A stretch of DNA of 64,000 bases from Nitzschia sp. DOCU1 (lineage: Eukaryota; Bacillariophyta; Bacillariophyceae; Bacillariales; Bacillariaceae). The notes beneath the pieces are model-generated. The model did no database searches. It was not told the origin of the DNA and saw nothing but the letters and a program-made list of their open reading frames with translations. Shown piece after piece: positions 21,248 to 31,972 of this stretch (the stretch's first letter is position 1; each line of letters starts with the position of its first letter). The position numbers were made by a program, and so were the translations under genes. The DNA lies in NCBI GenBank assembly GCA_951394045.1, contig OX595989.1, positions 744,001 to 808,000 of the forward strand, read 5' to 3'.

Positions 21248-23005
21248 TTAGTCGTCAAGGCCATCCTCAACATATCGCAAGATATTCTTCATGAACCGAT
21301 CTACGACCCGTGTCTGTTACAGGAAACAGACGAGTGTAAGCAAATTTATCACGCGGTACTGTCAGTCGTTTCGGACCATTCGTATAACCTACCTGATTGA
21401 CAACATCCGTTCGATCCATTTCATTGAGAGGCTTTTCCGACAACTCACTCAAGTTTTCAGTGAAACGCTCCAACATCTCCTGGTGATGTTCAAATCGCTC
21501 CTTTTGCATCGCTGCTGAAGTAGTATCCATGTAGTAGGCAAAGACATACGTGTACTTTAGTACGCGGCGGCATTCGACGAGCTGTTCGTTAGCCGTCTTG
21601 AGAAATTCGACATCACTCCACTTAGCGTCATCCGACGACTCTTGTAAAAGAATCATACGGGCTTCAGTCTCCTTAAGTTGCTTCTTGGCAAATTTTTGAG
21701 CTTCAGCGTGAGCGTGATAACGCTTATAATAATGAAGGTATCGATCGAGTTCTCGCTTGGCGCGGGCAGCGTCCGATAAATCTTCGGGCGCACTGGTGCC
21801 GTTAGGGTCGTACTTGTTGCATTTGTAGTATCCACCCGTATTAGCACCGTGGTCATGCCAGTCGCCCATGCAAATCCAGCAGAATTCTGTATCAAAGCAG
21901 AGGACGCAATGAATAGGCAGTTAGAGGAGAATCAGCCTACCTGTAGCATCCATCCACATCCCCACTACTCCTTGACTTACCGTGCCGACACTTGGAGCAA
22001 GTCATGTGATTGCATCCCTGGTTCTTCTCTATCCGACTAACGCACTTCGGGCAAGACTTTGTATTCGCCAAGATCCAGTTTGCCGTCTCAGATTCGTTTC
22101 GGCACTTTTCATTCCACTTGGCTAGCGCCTTGCAGCTACTGGGGGCATGCGGCTCTTCTCCACACAAAAGACAAAAGCTAGTCAAACATCCATCACAATG
22201 AGCGACATTGTCTTCTTGTTCCATAGCCGACGCCGACAGCGCACACGCCACTCGTTCACAGCCCTTTCCGGGGCACCAGCGCGTCAACGTGTTCGACTCC
22301 ACAAAATTCCGCAATTGAAATGACTGAAACTTTTGCAAGAAATCCGGAGCCGCCACTTCCACTTCCTGCTCTGTCACGACTTCATCGCAATCCGCCTGTG
22401 GGCACGTCTTTCGGACGCAAACCGCGCCTTCTTCCTGCACCGCATTGGCGCAGAAATCATGCCAACACTCCATACAAAATTCATGCCCACACGGCATGGC
22501 TAGTTTCTTTGATTCTTCCATTTCATCGTAGCAAATCGCACACATTCCACTGTCCGATTTCAAGGCTGACTTTGGGTGGCATCGATGGTAGACCCCGCAC
22601 TTTTTCAAGAGCTTGTCCGTGTTGGCGTAAAAGACTTCGAGCAAAATTTCCTTGCTCCAATTGTGCTCTCGTAGCAAGACGGCAGCAGCTGCGGGAGGGA
22701 TATCTAGAATTTCAGTCACTTCTTTCAAGCGTCGTTTCATTTCGGGGACTAGTTCTTCGGCTGGGAGCATTCGAATGCCTGCCTTGGCGCCTGTTGACAC
22801 ACAAAGAGGAGTGAGGTTTTGCGATTCTACGTAGACGCTGGTACTGAATCTACGGCCCATACGTACCCGCCAGGGTGGGAGCAGCATTCGGATTGTCCGA
22901 GCTGGTGCTCATGGGCTTCCAGTCCATGGTATCTTCGTCGTCCTCCAAGACATAATCTTCATCATCCTCTGAGTAATCATACTCGTATTCTCCGTCAGAA
23001 GCCAT
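21248..23005 (-). CDS. RBR E3 ubiquitin ligase, Ariadne type
   Basis: Transfers ubiquitin to substrates through a RING-IBR-RING2 module, taking ubiquitin on a Cys of RING2. Four exons (23005-22867, 22790-21981, 21886-21393, 21313-21248) give 502 residues, the usual Ariadne length. The acidic N-terminus (MASDGEYEYDYSEDDEDY) is typical of the family. RING1 begins at about residue 129 with CAICYDEM and PCGHEFCMECW. The IBR has RWCPGKGCERV and FCLLCGEEPH. RING2 has CPKCVSRIEKNQGCNHMTC, and the third intron joins CRH to EFCWICMGDW. The Cys of GCNHM is the expected catalytic residue. The Ariadne domain follows, and the short last exon ends with a VDRFMKNILRYVEDGL segment, as in relatives. The splice sites are all canonical. 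Confidence 0.93.
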
Positions 23006-25053
23006 GGTCAAAGTGCGTGAGAGCTTTACCGAAACGGAATCGAGGAAAGTGTCAAGAATTTGGCGGCAGGGGTTTATAAAGCGTGCGCAAGGAAAGTAGT
23101 AGCAACCAAGGAGAGATTGATCAAGGAAATAATACTCCCACCAGGATTAGACGGAGGAGAGGGCAATGCCTGGTGCAAACCGCAACAACGATAACCAAAA
23201 AGTTTGAGTACTCCTCACGCTGTTTCTCTTCCGGGCGGGTTTGGCGTCGTGCCGTCAGTCATCGCAACAAGAAAGTTCTTTCTTACCCAGCGCCGCGCGG
23301 TACCATCGTCAGACTTGGGCGTGTATCGTGCCGCGCGATCGGAAGCAAGGCCTACCGCGTATCTTCCATACGACTGCTGACGTCACCGACTGCCAGGCAC
23401 GATCCAGAAACGGGAAGCCTGTCGTTTGCTCCAAAGAACTCTCCGCTACTACTATCGGGGGTTACTGAGGGGGTTAGCTACACAAGCATAGTTACAGACT
23501 ACAGAAGAGACGACCAAGTTTGGGTTTGATGGATAGCATGTTAACCGCACGAGCCGGCGGCAGCAGATGGCTAGATGGGGCCTAACATGACTTGTTCCTA
23601 GTTATGGGGGGATTTGCTTCGTGAAAAGCCATAGCATTACTACTCTTGGAGTAGACCCATTAACCAGTCGTAGGCAACCACTCGAATGGAAATGATGAGA
23701 ATAGAAATGACTAGACTTGCTCGGAAGGCTGATACTTGACAGCCCTTGGACAACTGTGAGAACGAACAGTCAGTCGACTGCTGAGCATGAACCGGTAGCT
23801 TCTTCTTTTGCGATAGCCTCCACTTTGCGCACAGTTTCCAGTGGATGGCATAGTATCCAAGCCATGGCTTCTGAAGCCCACCTTTTTTTGCTGGCGTCCA
23901 TGCTAGACGAGCAAGTTCTTGTTCTGCTTCTGGGAACAGTGCTATGCCTCTTGTCGTTTTCAGTCGCTAGTCCAGTTTGTGGTAGAAGCTCAGGTATGTC
24001 ATTGTAAGATCCTTTCGCGACAAATTGGTCATGTACCCGCGATACATGGAGCGTAACGGCGTTGTTCAGAGTTATATTATTCGGGTGGATATCCCGTTGA
24101 GTTGGGATTGCATCTTGAAATAATCCATGGGGGGTACCAACCACGGAAATGGCAAATCCAGGCTCGAGCCCCGCCATAAACACTTCTTGGACGTTTTCTT
24201 TGTCAAAGGCGAAATACAATATAGTAATCACAATAACCGGTATTGAGAGCTGGTGTTGTCATTCCTCGAAATGAACTTGAAACTTGGATATTGTGAGGAC
24301 CTAGGTGGAGGAAACTTGTCTCTGGCCGGTTGGCAAGTGAACGTTGACAGCATCCGTGTGATAACTCAGCAAGGTCAACGCCAACCCTGCAAGTGCCAAT
24401 CTCAGAATATTGTGGCTCGCATCTTTCAACAAATTATCTGGCACGATGAAGGCTTCCAGATTCTGACACTAGCGGTGTATATACTAGGGCTGCCATCGGC
24501 ATAATGCAGACTTGGGAGAAGGATCTTTCAGCGCTGTCGATTGCGAACATCCAAAAACAGGAGACCATCCATCTATCATATCATGGTCACAATCCAAAAG
24601 TGCTGAAAAGACCAGGATACCGTGATCATGTATGTCTTTTGAAACCACATGAAGGCATTCATTGTTCGCCCAAAACAACCCCAAAATCTGTCTCCGTTGT
24701 GTGGACTCTGCATCACGAAACAAATGAGTTTGCGCCCAAAAATGGCGGCAGGGGTTTTTCCAATACCCTTCTTTAAGGAATCCGAGGTGCTTTCGGCATA
24801 TATATTGTTATTTAATAAAATATTAAGCATTGAATAGTTTTAATTCCTCCACCTTTAAGTACCAAGATTTCCGTCGAGCCAGCCGAGGCCAAAGGAACAT
24901 TCGATTGAAATTTATCGACCAACATTTCCTTCGATGCGATCATCATGCCAGATTGACAACGATACCTTGTCACTCATCAATTTTTCTCGCATTCGAATGC
25001 CGATACCCACTACCCTGTTTCTCCATCGCGAGAGTATAAAGACTGGAAAGTAG
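23006..25053. other. Long intergenic region without a confident gene
   Basis: About 2 kb. It begins with the RBR promoter. Overlapping open frames at 23717-24007 (+) and 23770-24177 (-) lack family features, and no transposon protein is seen. On the minus strand an open frame at 24912-25475 is fairly hydrophobic and overlaps the start of the BTB gene on the other strand; it is discussed under findings. Confidence 0.4.
23378..23385. promoter_or_regulatory. CRE-like palindrome TGACGTCA
   Basis: A perfect TGACGTCA palindrome 373 bases upstream of the RBR ligase start. CRE-type elements (TGACGT cores) are known to control CO2/cAMP-responsive promoters in Phaeodactylum. A role here is inferred from position only. 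Confidence 0.3.
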
Positions 25054-26715
25054 ATGAGATTACCCATGACGGCGCCTGAAACGAAGACGCGAGGAAGAGA
25101 TCCAACACCTCGTGGTATAGAAGGGACGAATTTGTGTCCAGCGGGAACAACAGCTGCATGTGTCCCGACACTGAAGGCTTCTGATTGTGGTATTGACCAA
25201 ATAGTGAAGAATACCGACTCGTGCCGCAGACCTGTTCGAGAAGAAAGAAATGTCATCCATTTGAAGTATAGTCCAACACGGACGTCTCGAGCAATTGGAG
25301 CAAACAATGGAGCAAGAGCCCGCACAGCATCCCGCACAGCACCCACTACGTTCAGCCTCGTTGCCAGTGTCATTGCGAATCCCTGTATACCTGAAAGTGC
25401 ATTCCGAGAAAGTCTTGCCAATATGGAGATCAAGTCGACCAGGAAGATTGACGCGGCCTTTTCAACCTCGAGCATTACGAATAGCAACTCGTCCACGAGC
25501 ACTGAAAGTTTCGGGAGCGACGAAGATCACTCGTCATCGAGTCCCCCGTCACCCGCAGATGGCATCTACAGTCCTTCAACTTTTCATAGAAGGCTACGTA
25601 GTACTTCAAACGACTCTGCATTCAAACCGCCTCCCTCGTGCGACCTGGTCGTGACTGTCGGATCAGAAGACTTTTTCTACTCATCAAGCATTCTGAAGAA
25701 CACTTGCAACTACCTCAATACAAGTGCGGCTATTCGTGACAAGCACGGCCGCTACTATATAAACTTTTCTCGTCATACGGCAGAAGAATGGCGACCCGTG
25801 GTTGGCTTTCTTCAATCATACCTTGTCGACGCGGCGGAACTTTCTTGGAGAAACTTCCCTGACGTGCTCCCATGGTTTCACGAACTTGGTATGGAAGATT
25901 TGCTGGTTGATGCAGATGCGTTCCTGTTCGATACAGCAGTAGCGAGTCAAGGCCACAGGAAAGAGTATCGAATGCCAATCTCAAGTCTACTGCTACTCGT
26001 CAATATTGCCTTTACATGTCGACTTGAATTCACCATGTCACGCTCGAAAGAATGGCTGAAAGCCAAACTTCAAGAGCCCCAATCCAAGTCTCTTGATATC
26101 GATGAGGAAATGGAGTCGGATGGTGAAGGTATGGTGATGAACTGGTCTTTGCAAGATTTGCAGACACTTTCGGAATTGTTGCATAAGTTTGAAGATTTGA
26201 GAGATTATCTTTGGGATTCAACCGTCATCATGTATCTTCCACATGATCTCAATGTTGAAAATTCGTTGGATTTAGTTGGGAATAGCTTGTTCCCTTACCT
26301 GCTTCGAGAAGGTATGATGCAGCTCGTGGCGCTTCCGAAGGAAGACATGCCGCTTGATGGACTTTTTGATGAAGGCAGTAAGCCCAGCCACCGAGCGGCG
26401 TCCCCGGCACCCACATTTTCCTCCGATACTACCATGCCGACGAACCATGTTGTGGGTGCTCTAGCCAAGATGGTACTTCCCCACGAGGTCTTAATTGACC
26501 ATCTTGAAACGACTATGGGCAATCTAGCCCGATTTGAAAAGATCCGACAAGATAACCATTTGTCGCATCGAGACGCAAAAACTGAGCTCAACCGAAAGCT
26601 TCCTCGAAACGAAGCGTCTAGCGAGAAGCAGACTGCGCGAGACAAGGAAATGGTAGTGGGGCCTGTGGAGTCCGGTGCCGATGATGGAATCAAGTTCAAA
26701 AGGTTTACCTGCTAA
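25054..26715 (+). CDS. BTB/POZ-like domain protein
   Basis: The full open frame from 25054 encodes 553 residues; an internal ATG at 25423 gives 430 residues and may be the true start. The 123 residues before it are Arg/Thr/Pro-rich and look like the antisense of a hydrophobic frame. After a Ser-rich spacer, CDLVVTVGSEDFFYSSSIL near residue 198 and the following strand-helix pattern (YYINFSRHTAEEW, VVGFLQ) resemble a BTB/POZ fold as found in diatom and other protist proteins. The domain would mediate dimerisation or cullin binding. The C-terminal region is helical and polar, with no second recognised domain. A TATA-like TATAAA lies near 25035. Confidence 0.65.
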   Translation: MRLPMTAPETKTRGRDPTPRGIEGTNLCPAGTTAACVPTLKASDCGIDQIVKNTDSCRRPVREERNVIHLKYSPTRTSRAIGANNGARARTASRTAPTTFSLVASVIANPCIPESAFRESLANMEIKSTRKIDAAFSTSSITNSNSSTSTESFGSDEDHSSSSPPSPADGIYSPSTFHRRLRSTSNDSAFKPPPSCDLVVTVGSEDFFYSSSILKNTCNYLNTSAAIRDKHGRYYINFSRHTAEEWRPVVGFLQSYLVDAAELSWRNFPDVLPWFHELGMEDLLVDADAFLFDTAVASQGHRKEYRMPISSLLLLVNIAFTCRLEFTMSRSKEWLKAKLQEPQSKSLDIDEEMESDGEGMVMNWSLQDLQTLSELLHKFEDLRDYLWDSTVIMYLPHDLNVENSLDLVGNSLFPYLLREGMMQLVALPKEDMPLDGLFDEGSKPSHRAASPAPTFSSDTTMPTNHVVGALAKMVLPHEVLIDHLETTMGNLARFEKIRQDNHLSHRDAKTELNRKLPRNEASSEKQTARDKEMVVGPVESGADDGIKFKRFTC

Positions 26716-27028
26716 AATAGCAACCCCATGATGGTGGCAGACAAACGGTATAACTTTGAAGATCATAGAATAGAATTCTGGTTAGCATTTATGCCTTCTT
26801 TCGATGCTTAACTTGCACTGTCTCTCCGTCGAGGATGGTCAAGCTATTTGCCTGGCCCCTTGTACCAGAAAAGTGTTCGCTAATCTCGTCTTCCGTCCAC
26901 CCTCTTTCTAGATGATAATAGATGTTTCGATCAGTACCAGGTACGATCTCTGGTGCCGTTGGAGTTACATTCCTCTGCTACGTACCATAGAGAACATGAT
27001 CACTATATAGACTGATTAGGTTTGTGGT
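26716..27028. other. Intergenic region before the PDE pseudogene
   Basis: No gene recognised. No trace of a cyclase domain could be seen upstream of the PDE remnant. Confidence 0.45.
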
Positions 27029-28114
27029 GTTATCGAACTCCCTGAATTCGATGCCAAAATCTACAGAAAGCAAGAAAACCCCGACTCAATTGCTGAGCAA
27101 GGAAGTGAGTCGCCAGCTCTCCGACTTCGTCATTGCAATTGCCTCACGACAATCGTTTCCACGACTTCATCCACACTAGGTACGCCGACCGAGGACGAAT
27201 CAGTTTCAATTTTGAACCGTTTCAAACTCTTACGTCTCTAACATTTTTCTCTTCCTACCATGCCTACAGCCACGTTGGGATGTCCACAGGAAAGCTCTTG
27301 AACCGTATCGTCACGCCCGAAGAAGTGTTGGCGACCGAATCCAAACCCAACGCAACCGTGATTGGCGAATCCCTGCACGAGTATACGTTGGTATTACATC
27401 TGATCCTCTGACGCAATTCGCCTGTGTCTTCTCGGCATTAATTCACGACGTCGACCATCCTGGTGTTCCGAACAATCGATTGGTGCCGAAGATTCGCCCC
27501 TCGCCCACAAGTATCAAGGCAAGAGTGTGGCGAACAAAACAGTGTTGATCTTGCTTGGGGTATGCTGATGAGTGTTTCGTTTGCTGCTCTCCGCGATGCC
27601 ATTTGCCCCACCCCCGAGGAACTTCAACGATTCCGTCAGCTTGTTGTCAATATCGTGATGGCGACGGACATTATGGATAAGGACCTAATCAAACTGCGCA
27701 ACGACAGATGGGAGAAGGCATTTTCGGAAAACGACGACGGTTCATCTGATCGTCACAAGACAAACCGAAAAGCTACCATCGTGCTTGAGCATTTGATTCA
27801 AGCATCGGACGTGGCGCATACGATGCAACACTGGCATATTTACCAAAAGTGGAATGAGCTCCTGTTTGAGGAGCTCTCCGACGCCTGGACGTGCCGCCAA
27901 GGATCCAGCCGAATTCTGGTATGAGGGCGAGCTTGGATTCTTTGACAACTACATCATTCCCCTTGCCAAGAAGCTTCGCAACTGTGGGGTCTTTGGGGTT
28001 TCCAGCGATGAATACCTCAATTACGCTCTCAGAAACAGGAAAGAATTCGAACTTCGTGGAAAAGAATTGGTAGCCGCAATGGTCGAAAAGCGAAAGTCGT
28101 CACCCCGGGGCTAA
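27029..28114 (+). pseudogene. Decayed cyclic-nucleotide phosphodiesterase domain
   Basis: A remnant of a cyclase-PDE type gene like the one at 13307, retaining only the linker and PDE part. Matching pieces fall in order but in different frames: IELPEFDAKIYRKQENPDSI from 27032, then VSRQLSDFVIAIASR, then FHDFIHT, then HVGMSTGKLLNRIVTPEEV. Next come SDPLTQFACVFSALIHDVDHPG in another frame, NSVDLAWGML, NDRWEKAF, EHLIQASDVAHTMQHW, and finally WYEGELGFFDNYI in a further frame. At least five shifts are needed. A GT-AG intron seems to survive at 27180-27269, placed close to the intron that precedes the His motif in the intact gene. With these breaks no functional product is expected. Sequencing error could explain one shift but not all of them. 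Confidence 0.8.
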
Positions 28115-28188
28115 AGCCGATCACCACCAACATTTTGCAGTAACGGCACAAGTATATAAAGGTCTTGTTGGTGTTCCTTGGAGTCCTA

Positions 28189-29382
28189 CTAAGTAGTAGT
28201 AGTTTCGACTTGCAAGAGTTCCCGTAACCATGCCGGCGACTTGGTTGTTGGCCGCCGCGTCTTGGCACTGAGCAGCATCAAAGTCACTTTGCCTTGGGCA
28301 AGTCGTCGTGATGTACCATCATTATTATCACTCTTGAGCGTTTGATAACACTCAATGATCATGCCACGCTTCTTGACGATCATGGCCGTTTCCACTGCCA
28401 CTGCTTGACCCGGAACGAGACTGATTCCTTCTTCGACGAGCGTCAAATTGGAAATTCCTGTGACTACGATAACAACCGCATTGTCTTGATCTTCCTGTAA
28501 TCGCCGAAGCCCCTCGGGACCACCCAAGGCATTGGTCCTTGATCGTTCAAAGAGATTTAGAACATTGCGCAAAGGCAAATGACCCTGCCAATGAGCGTCA
28601 ATTTCATCGCGGTAGATAGTAAAGCAATCGTCTTTACAAACAAAATTCGGTTGAATCCCGTCCATGTCAAATATCGGAATATTGATGAGAGATGAATGCA
28701 ACGGGGCATGTGTAGTCGTAGTCAATATTTCTGCATCATCTTCCTTATAATCTGCCACTTGAATGGTCAACTCCTTGACGGAATTATACACGATCGATCC
28801 ATCCAAACTGGTCATTTCCATATCCCACACTTCTTCAGTGGCATCACTACTTTGCAAACGACCTTGAATGATAAAATCTTGTCCCAACACGGGCGACCTG
28901 GCAAACCGTTGCTCTCGAACCGACACAATGGACCACCCTTCATGCTGTCCACGTAAATTAGTCTTGTCGCAAGCAGTAGCAGCAACAGAATCGTCGTTGT
29001 CGTTGTCATGGCGAGTAGTAGTAATAGCAGTCGTGGTCATGTGTAGGGCTCGATCAAAGGATCGTAAATAGTTGGAATTGTACATGATCCCGTATGCGTC
29101 TGTATCTTCAATGTAGACTTGCATTGGGGGAGTCGTAAAGAAGGAGGTCGTGTGGGTATCTTCTTGGCTCGTAGAATCAATAGTAGCGGGACCATCCATG
29201 GAGGAGGTGGACGCTGGTGCTACTAGCCAGGACGCCAGTGACCGAGATGAACGAGAAACAGCAAACGACTGCGGAAAGGCGTAAACTCCACTGTTTGCAA
29301 CGACGAGTCCCAAAAGAAGGATCTTCTTCCTGCGAGAAAGATGGGCAACACACGTCGCTGGTGCTTCTGGTTGGAACGACAT
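28189..29382 (-). CDS. Plastid-type double hotdog-fold acyl-CoA thioesterase-like protein
   Basis: Probably hydrolyses acyl thioesters. 397 residues from the first ATG; the frame extends to 29415 only with GTG. The first hotdog domain opens near residue 88 with VYIEDTDAYGIMYNSNYLRSF, the 4-hydroxybenzoyl-CoA thioesterase signature in which the Asp is catalytic. A second, more divergent hotdog appears near residue 250 (FTIYRDEIDAHWQGHLPL and NLFERSRTNALGG). The N-terminus has a hydrophobic signal segment (ILLLGLVVANSGVYA) followed by FPQSFAV, which fits a diatom plastid presequence with Phe after the cleavage site. The substrate is unknown. It is divergent from the prolyl hydroxylase gene. Confidence 0.75.
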   Translation of the reverse strand: MSFQPEAPATCVAHLSRRKKILLLGLVVANSGVYAFPQSFAVSRSSRSLASWLVAPASTSSMDGPATIDSTSQEDTHTTSFFTTPPMQVYIEDTDAYGIMYNSNYLRSFDRALHMTTTAITTTRHDNDNDDSVAATACDKTNLRGQHEGWSIVSVREQRFARSPVLGQDFIIQGRLQSSDATEEVWDMEMTSLDGSIVYNSVKELTIQVADYKEDDAEILTTTTHAPLHSSLINIPIFDMDGIQPNFVCKDDCFTIYRDEIDAHWQGHLPLRNVLNLFERSRTNALGGPEGLRRLQEDQDNAVVIVVTGISNLTLVEEGISLVPGQAVAVETAMIVKKRGMIIECYQTLKSDNNDGTSRRLAQGKVTLMLLSAKTRRPTTKSPAWLRELLQVETTTT

Positions 29383-29701
29383 AGTATTGTATTGAATTGT
29401 TAGCTTAGCTATCACGATGAAGGCTTGTGAATGAAACAGATAGTAAGCGTTTGTGACAACAAACGACTTTTTATTTCATCGTCGTCCTCCTCATTCCATT
29501 GCAACAACGTCACTACCTGTGCATCGGCAGAGCCAACGTCACTATTGGTTCGTGGATCTTTTTAGTCACGGAACACATCGACTCATTTGACCCGCACAGG
29601 ATTCAAACCAACAACCGTGCTGGCATTTGTACTGCATGTAGGATTTGTCGTTGAAGTTCTACGAGTGGCACGCTCGCGCGAGCTCATAGAGATCGAAAGA
29701 G
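29383..29701. other. Divergent intergenic region
   Basis: Probable shared promoter region of the hotdog gene (-) and the prolyl hydroxylase gene (+). Nothing else seen. Confidence 0.45.
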
Positions 29702-31681
29702 ATGGCCAAAAAAAGGGGTGTCTCGACAATGACACATATCCTCCAAGGTGTTTTGCCTCGTGAAGCTATACTCCGTGGCCGCTTTCAACCCACTTGCGTT
29801 TATAGTACTGCATCATTATTCCGCCAAGAGTTATATCGAGTTCCAAGTATGGACTTTGAGAAAATGCAAGACGATGTTGTAGGAGCTGCCGATACCTATT
29901 CTCATGATGGCAGCAGAAGTAGTCAAGCGGATGAAGACGACGACGACGACGAAGTGTCCGTCATGGACGACAATGACGAAGGCAAGGAAACGGTGCTGGC
30001 CTTTTGGAGACAACACTGGCTGGCTCTTGTCATTGCCTTGATTGCCGCTGCGGCAAGCCACTGGTACCACAACACGACCAGCAGCAGCAATTATGCATTC
30101 TTCAACTTTTTGGAACCTTCCACTTCCAAGCACGCTCATCTGGAAGGCTTCCGTCGGACTGCCAATATTAGCTTTTGCAATCAAGTCAAAGGGTCACCTA
30201 CTCCGTCTCTGGAACTCTTGGACTTTTACATTCCTCAAGAGTATTACGAGACGTTGTTGGCCTTTTATCAAGCCGATGAAGCACAAGACGATTACTACCA
30301 ACAAACGTATAACCAGTACTCGCACATTCCAATGCAACTTGACGATGTGGCGTGTCTAGTACAACAACGACAACGTCCTCATGCCAGTGGCAAATTCAAG
30401 GGAACAACGTATTTCTTTCGTCAACCGACCATGGAACAAATTTATCCTGAACTTTTGCAAGAAGAAGAAGAAGACAATGCCGTGGCTGTCGGCAGTCCTG
30501 CTCGTACTAGTAGAGGTACTAGCATGTCCAGGCAACGTCGATTGCAACAGCCCCCTCTAGTCTTTACGGGATTTGCTGCCAAGTTTGTCAACCTATCGCC
30601 CAAGCCTGTGCTCTTGTACTGGGACGGAAAGGGTGGACACGAGCAGTCCAAGAAACTCGTGGGCGAAATTGCACCCTTTGAAGCACTGGGGACGGCCACC
30701 ATGCCGGGACATTCCTTTCATGTCACTCCCGTCTTTGACTCATCCACGGCACTCCAACGGTGGGTAGTTACGGCAGACACGGCACTGGTGTATTATGAAC
30801 CGGAAAACTCGTCGACCATGCGTCAGATGTTGTTGCTTTCTCCTAACGAAGAACCTGATTATCAAGCCTGGGGCAAGTATCAGCGTCAACTGATCAATCA
30901 AGCCTTTGCACGGGACTACTTGATTGCTAGTAAACGAGTCTGGCTCGGACACTTTCCCCGTCGCTTTCCCATGAACTATATGCATCCGGCACAATACATT
31001 GGACAAACGCATCAACGTGGAGACTTTACCCTCAAGGTAGTCTCGGTCACTCCTCGTGTTTTGTTGATTGACAACTTTTTGTCACCCCAGGATTGTCAAT
31101 CCATTATACGTATCTCGCAAGAACAAGGTTTGGAACATTCCACCTTGCACAGTGGTGCGACCGCCAAACAAACGCGAGATTTGAGTACTCGCAGTTCGTC
31201 CAATACCTGGTTGCCTCGTGACACGAATACTTTAACGGAACGCTTGTACCAACAAGCCGCTCAAGTCATGGGGTTGGATGTGGAACTCTTTCAAAAGTTT
31301 CACGAATCGAGTCCGCATCATCATTCCATTGCAGAATCTCTTCAAGTAGTGCACTACAAACCTGGCGGTGAAGAATATCAACCCCATCATGATTTTGTCT
31401 ATCCTTCCATTCATCATCGCTATCAACCGACTCGCTTTGCGACACTGTTGATTTATTTGAATGATGTCCCGCAGGGTGGCAAGACCCGCTTTCCACGGGC
31501 CGTCAACAATTACAACGCCGAGGGACTCGAGATTACACCCAAAGCGGGCCGTGCCGTCTTGTTTTACAACATGCTCGAAGATGGCAATGTCGATGACTTA
31601 TCGCAACATGGTAGTAATCCTACCACGACGCATGAAAAGTGGTTGGCGAATTTGTGGGTGTGGGATCCAGTGATTGACTAA
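29702..31681 (+). CDS. Prolyl 4-hydroxylase-type 2OG-Fe(II) oxygenase with VHL-beta-like domain
   Basis: Likely hydroxylates proline in the secretory pathway. 659 residues, single exon. An acidic cytoplasmic N-terminus ends at a membrane anchor at about 105-122 (WLALVIALIAAAASHW), giving type II topology. Residues about 290-370 (AAKFVNLSPKPVLLYWDGK, later GHSFHVTP) resemble the beta domain of VHL, the hydroxyproline reader. The C-terminal oxygenase has the iron site His562-x-Asp564 in YQPHHDFVYP, the distal His636 in SQHGSNP, and the 2OG-binding Lys646 in THEKWLANLWVWDP. The surrounding sequence (LLIYLNDVPQGGKTRFP) is typical of plant and animal P4H. Fusion of a hydroxylase with a VHL-like fold is my reading and needs a profile search. 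Confidence 0.88.
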   Translation: MAKKRGVSTMTHILQGVLPREAILRGRFQPTCVYSTASLFRQELYRVPSMDFEKMQDDVVGAADTYSHDGSRSSQADEDDDDDEVSVMDDNDEGKETVLAFWRQHWLALVIALIAAAASHWYHNTTSSSNYAFFNFLEPSTSKHAHLEGFRRTANISFCNQVKGSPTPSLELLDFYIPQEYYETLLAFYQADEAQDDYYQQTYNQYSHIPMQLDDVACLVQQRQRPHASGKFKGTTYFFRQPTMEQIYPELLQEEEEDNAVAVGSPARTSRGTSMSRQRRLQQPPLVFTGFAAKFVNLSPKPVLLYWDGKGGHEQSKKLVGEIAPFEALGTATMPGHSFHVTPVFDSSTALQRWVVTADTALVYYEPENSSTMRQMLLLSPNEEPDYQAWGKYQRQLINQAFARDYLIASKRVWLGHFPRRFPMNYMHPAQYIGQTHQRGDFTLKVVSVTPRVLLIDNFLSPQDCQSIIRISQEQGLEHSTLHSGATAKQTRDLSTRSSSNTWLPRDTNTLTERLYQQAAQVMGLDVELFQKFHESSPHHHSIAESLQVVHYKPGGEEYQPHHDFVYPSIHHRYQPTRFATLLIYLNDVPQGGKTRFPRAVNNYNAEGLEITPKAGRAVLFYNMLEDGNVDDLSQHGSNPTTTHEKWLANLWVWDPVID

Positions 31682-31972
31682 AAAGTAGGTAGACGTACTA
31701 TGGCGAAGGGACTATACCTCAAGTACGTACTGTGAGAGCATGTACTTGCAGTATAGAGTACAGTATAGCGACAATGTCAGAAAAAGAGGTCTTAGCATAG
31801 CAGTAGCGATGATTGATTTAGCCTCAAACAGATTACTACTGTACTATGATGGTTTGCTCTCGTTTCGATTTACCACTGCGAAAGCCATAGGAGGCCGCCT
31901 ATTGCCCTGACGAGTGTCTCACCCCGAGACGCCACAGTCTCCACGCCCCTATTCCAAAGCCAGCGCGCCGAC

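Noticed and set aside
23717..24231. Overlapping plus and minus frames of about 100 to 150 codons
   Set aside because: No conserved motifs, non-ATG start for the longer one, and no support from neighbours.
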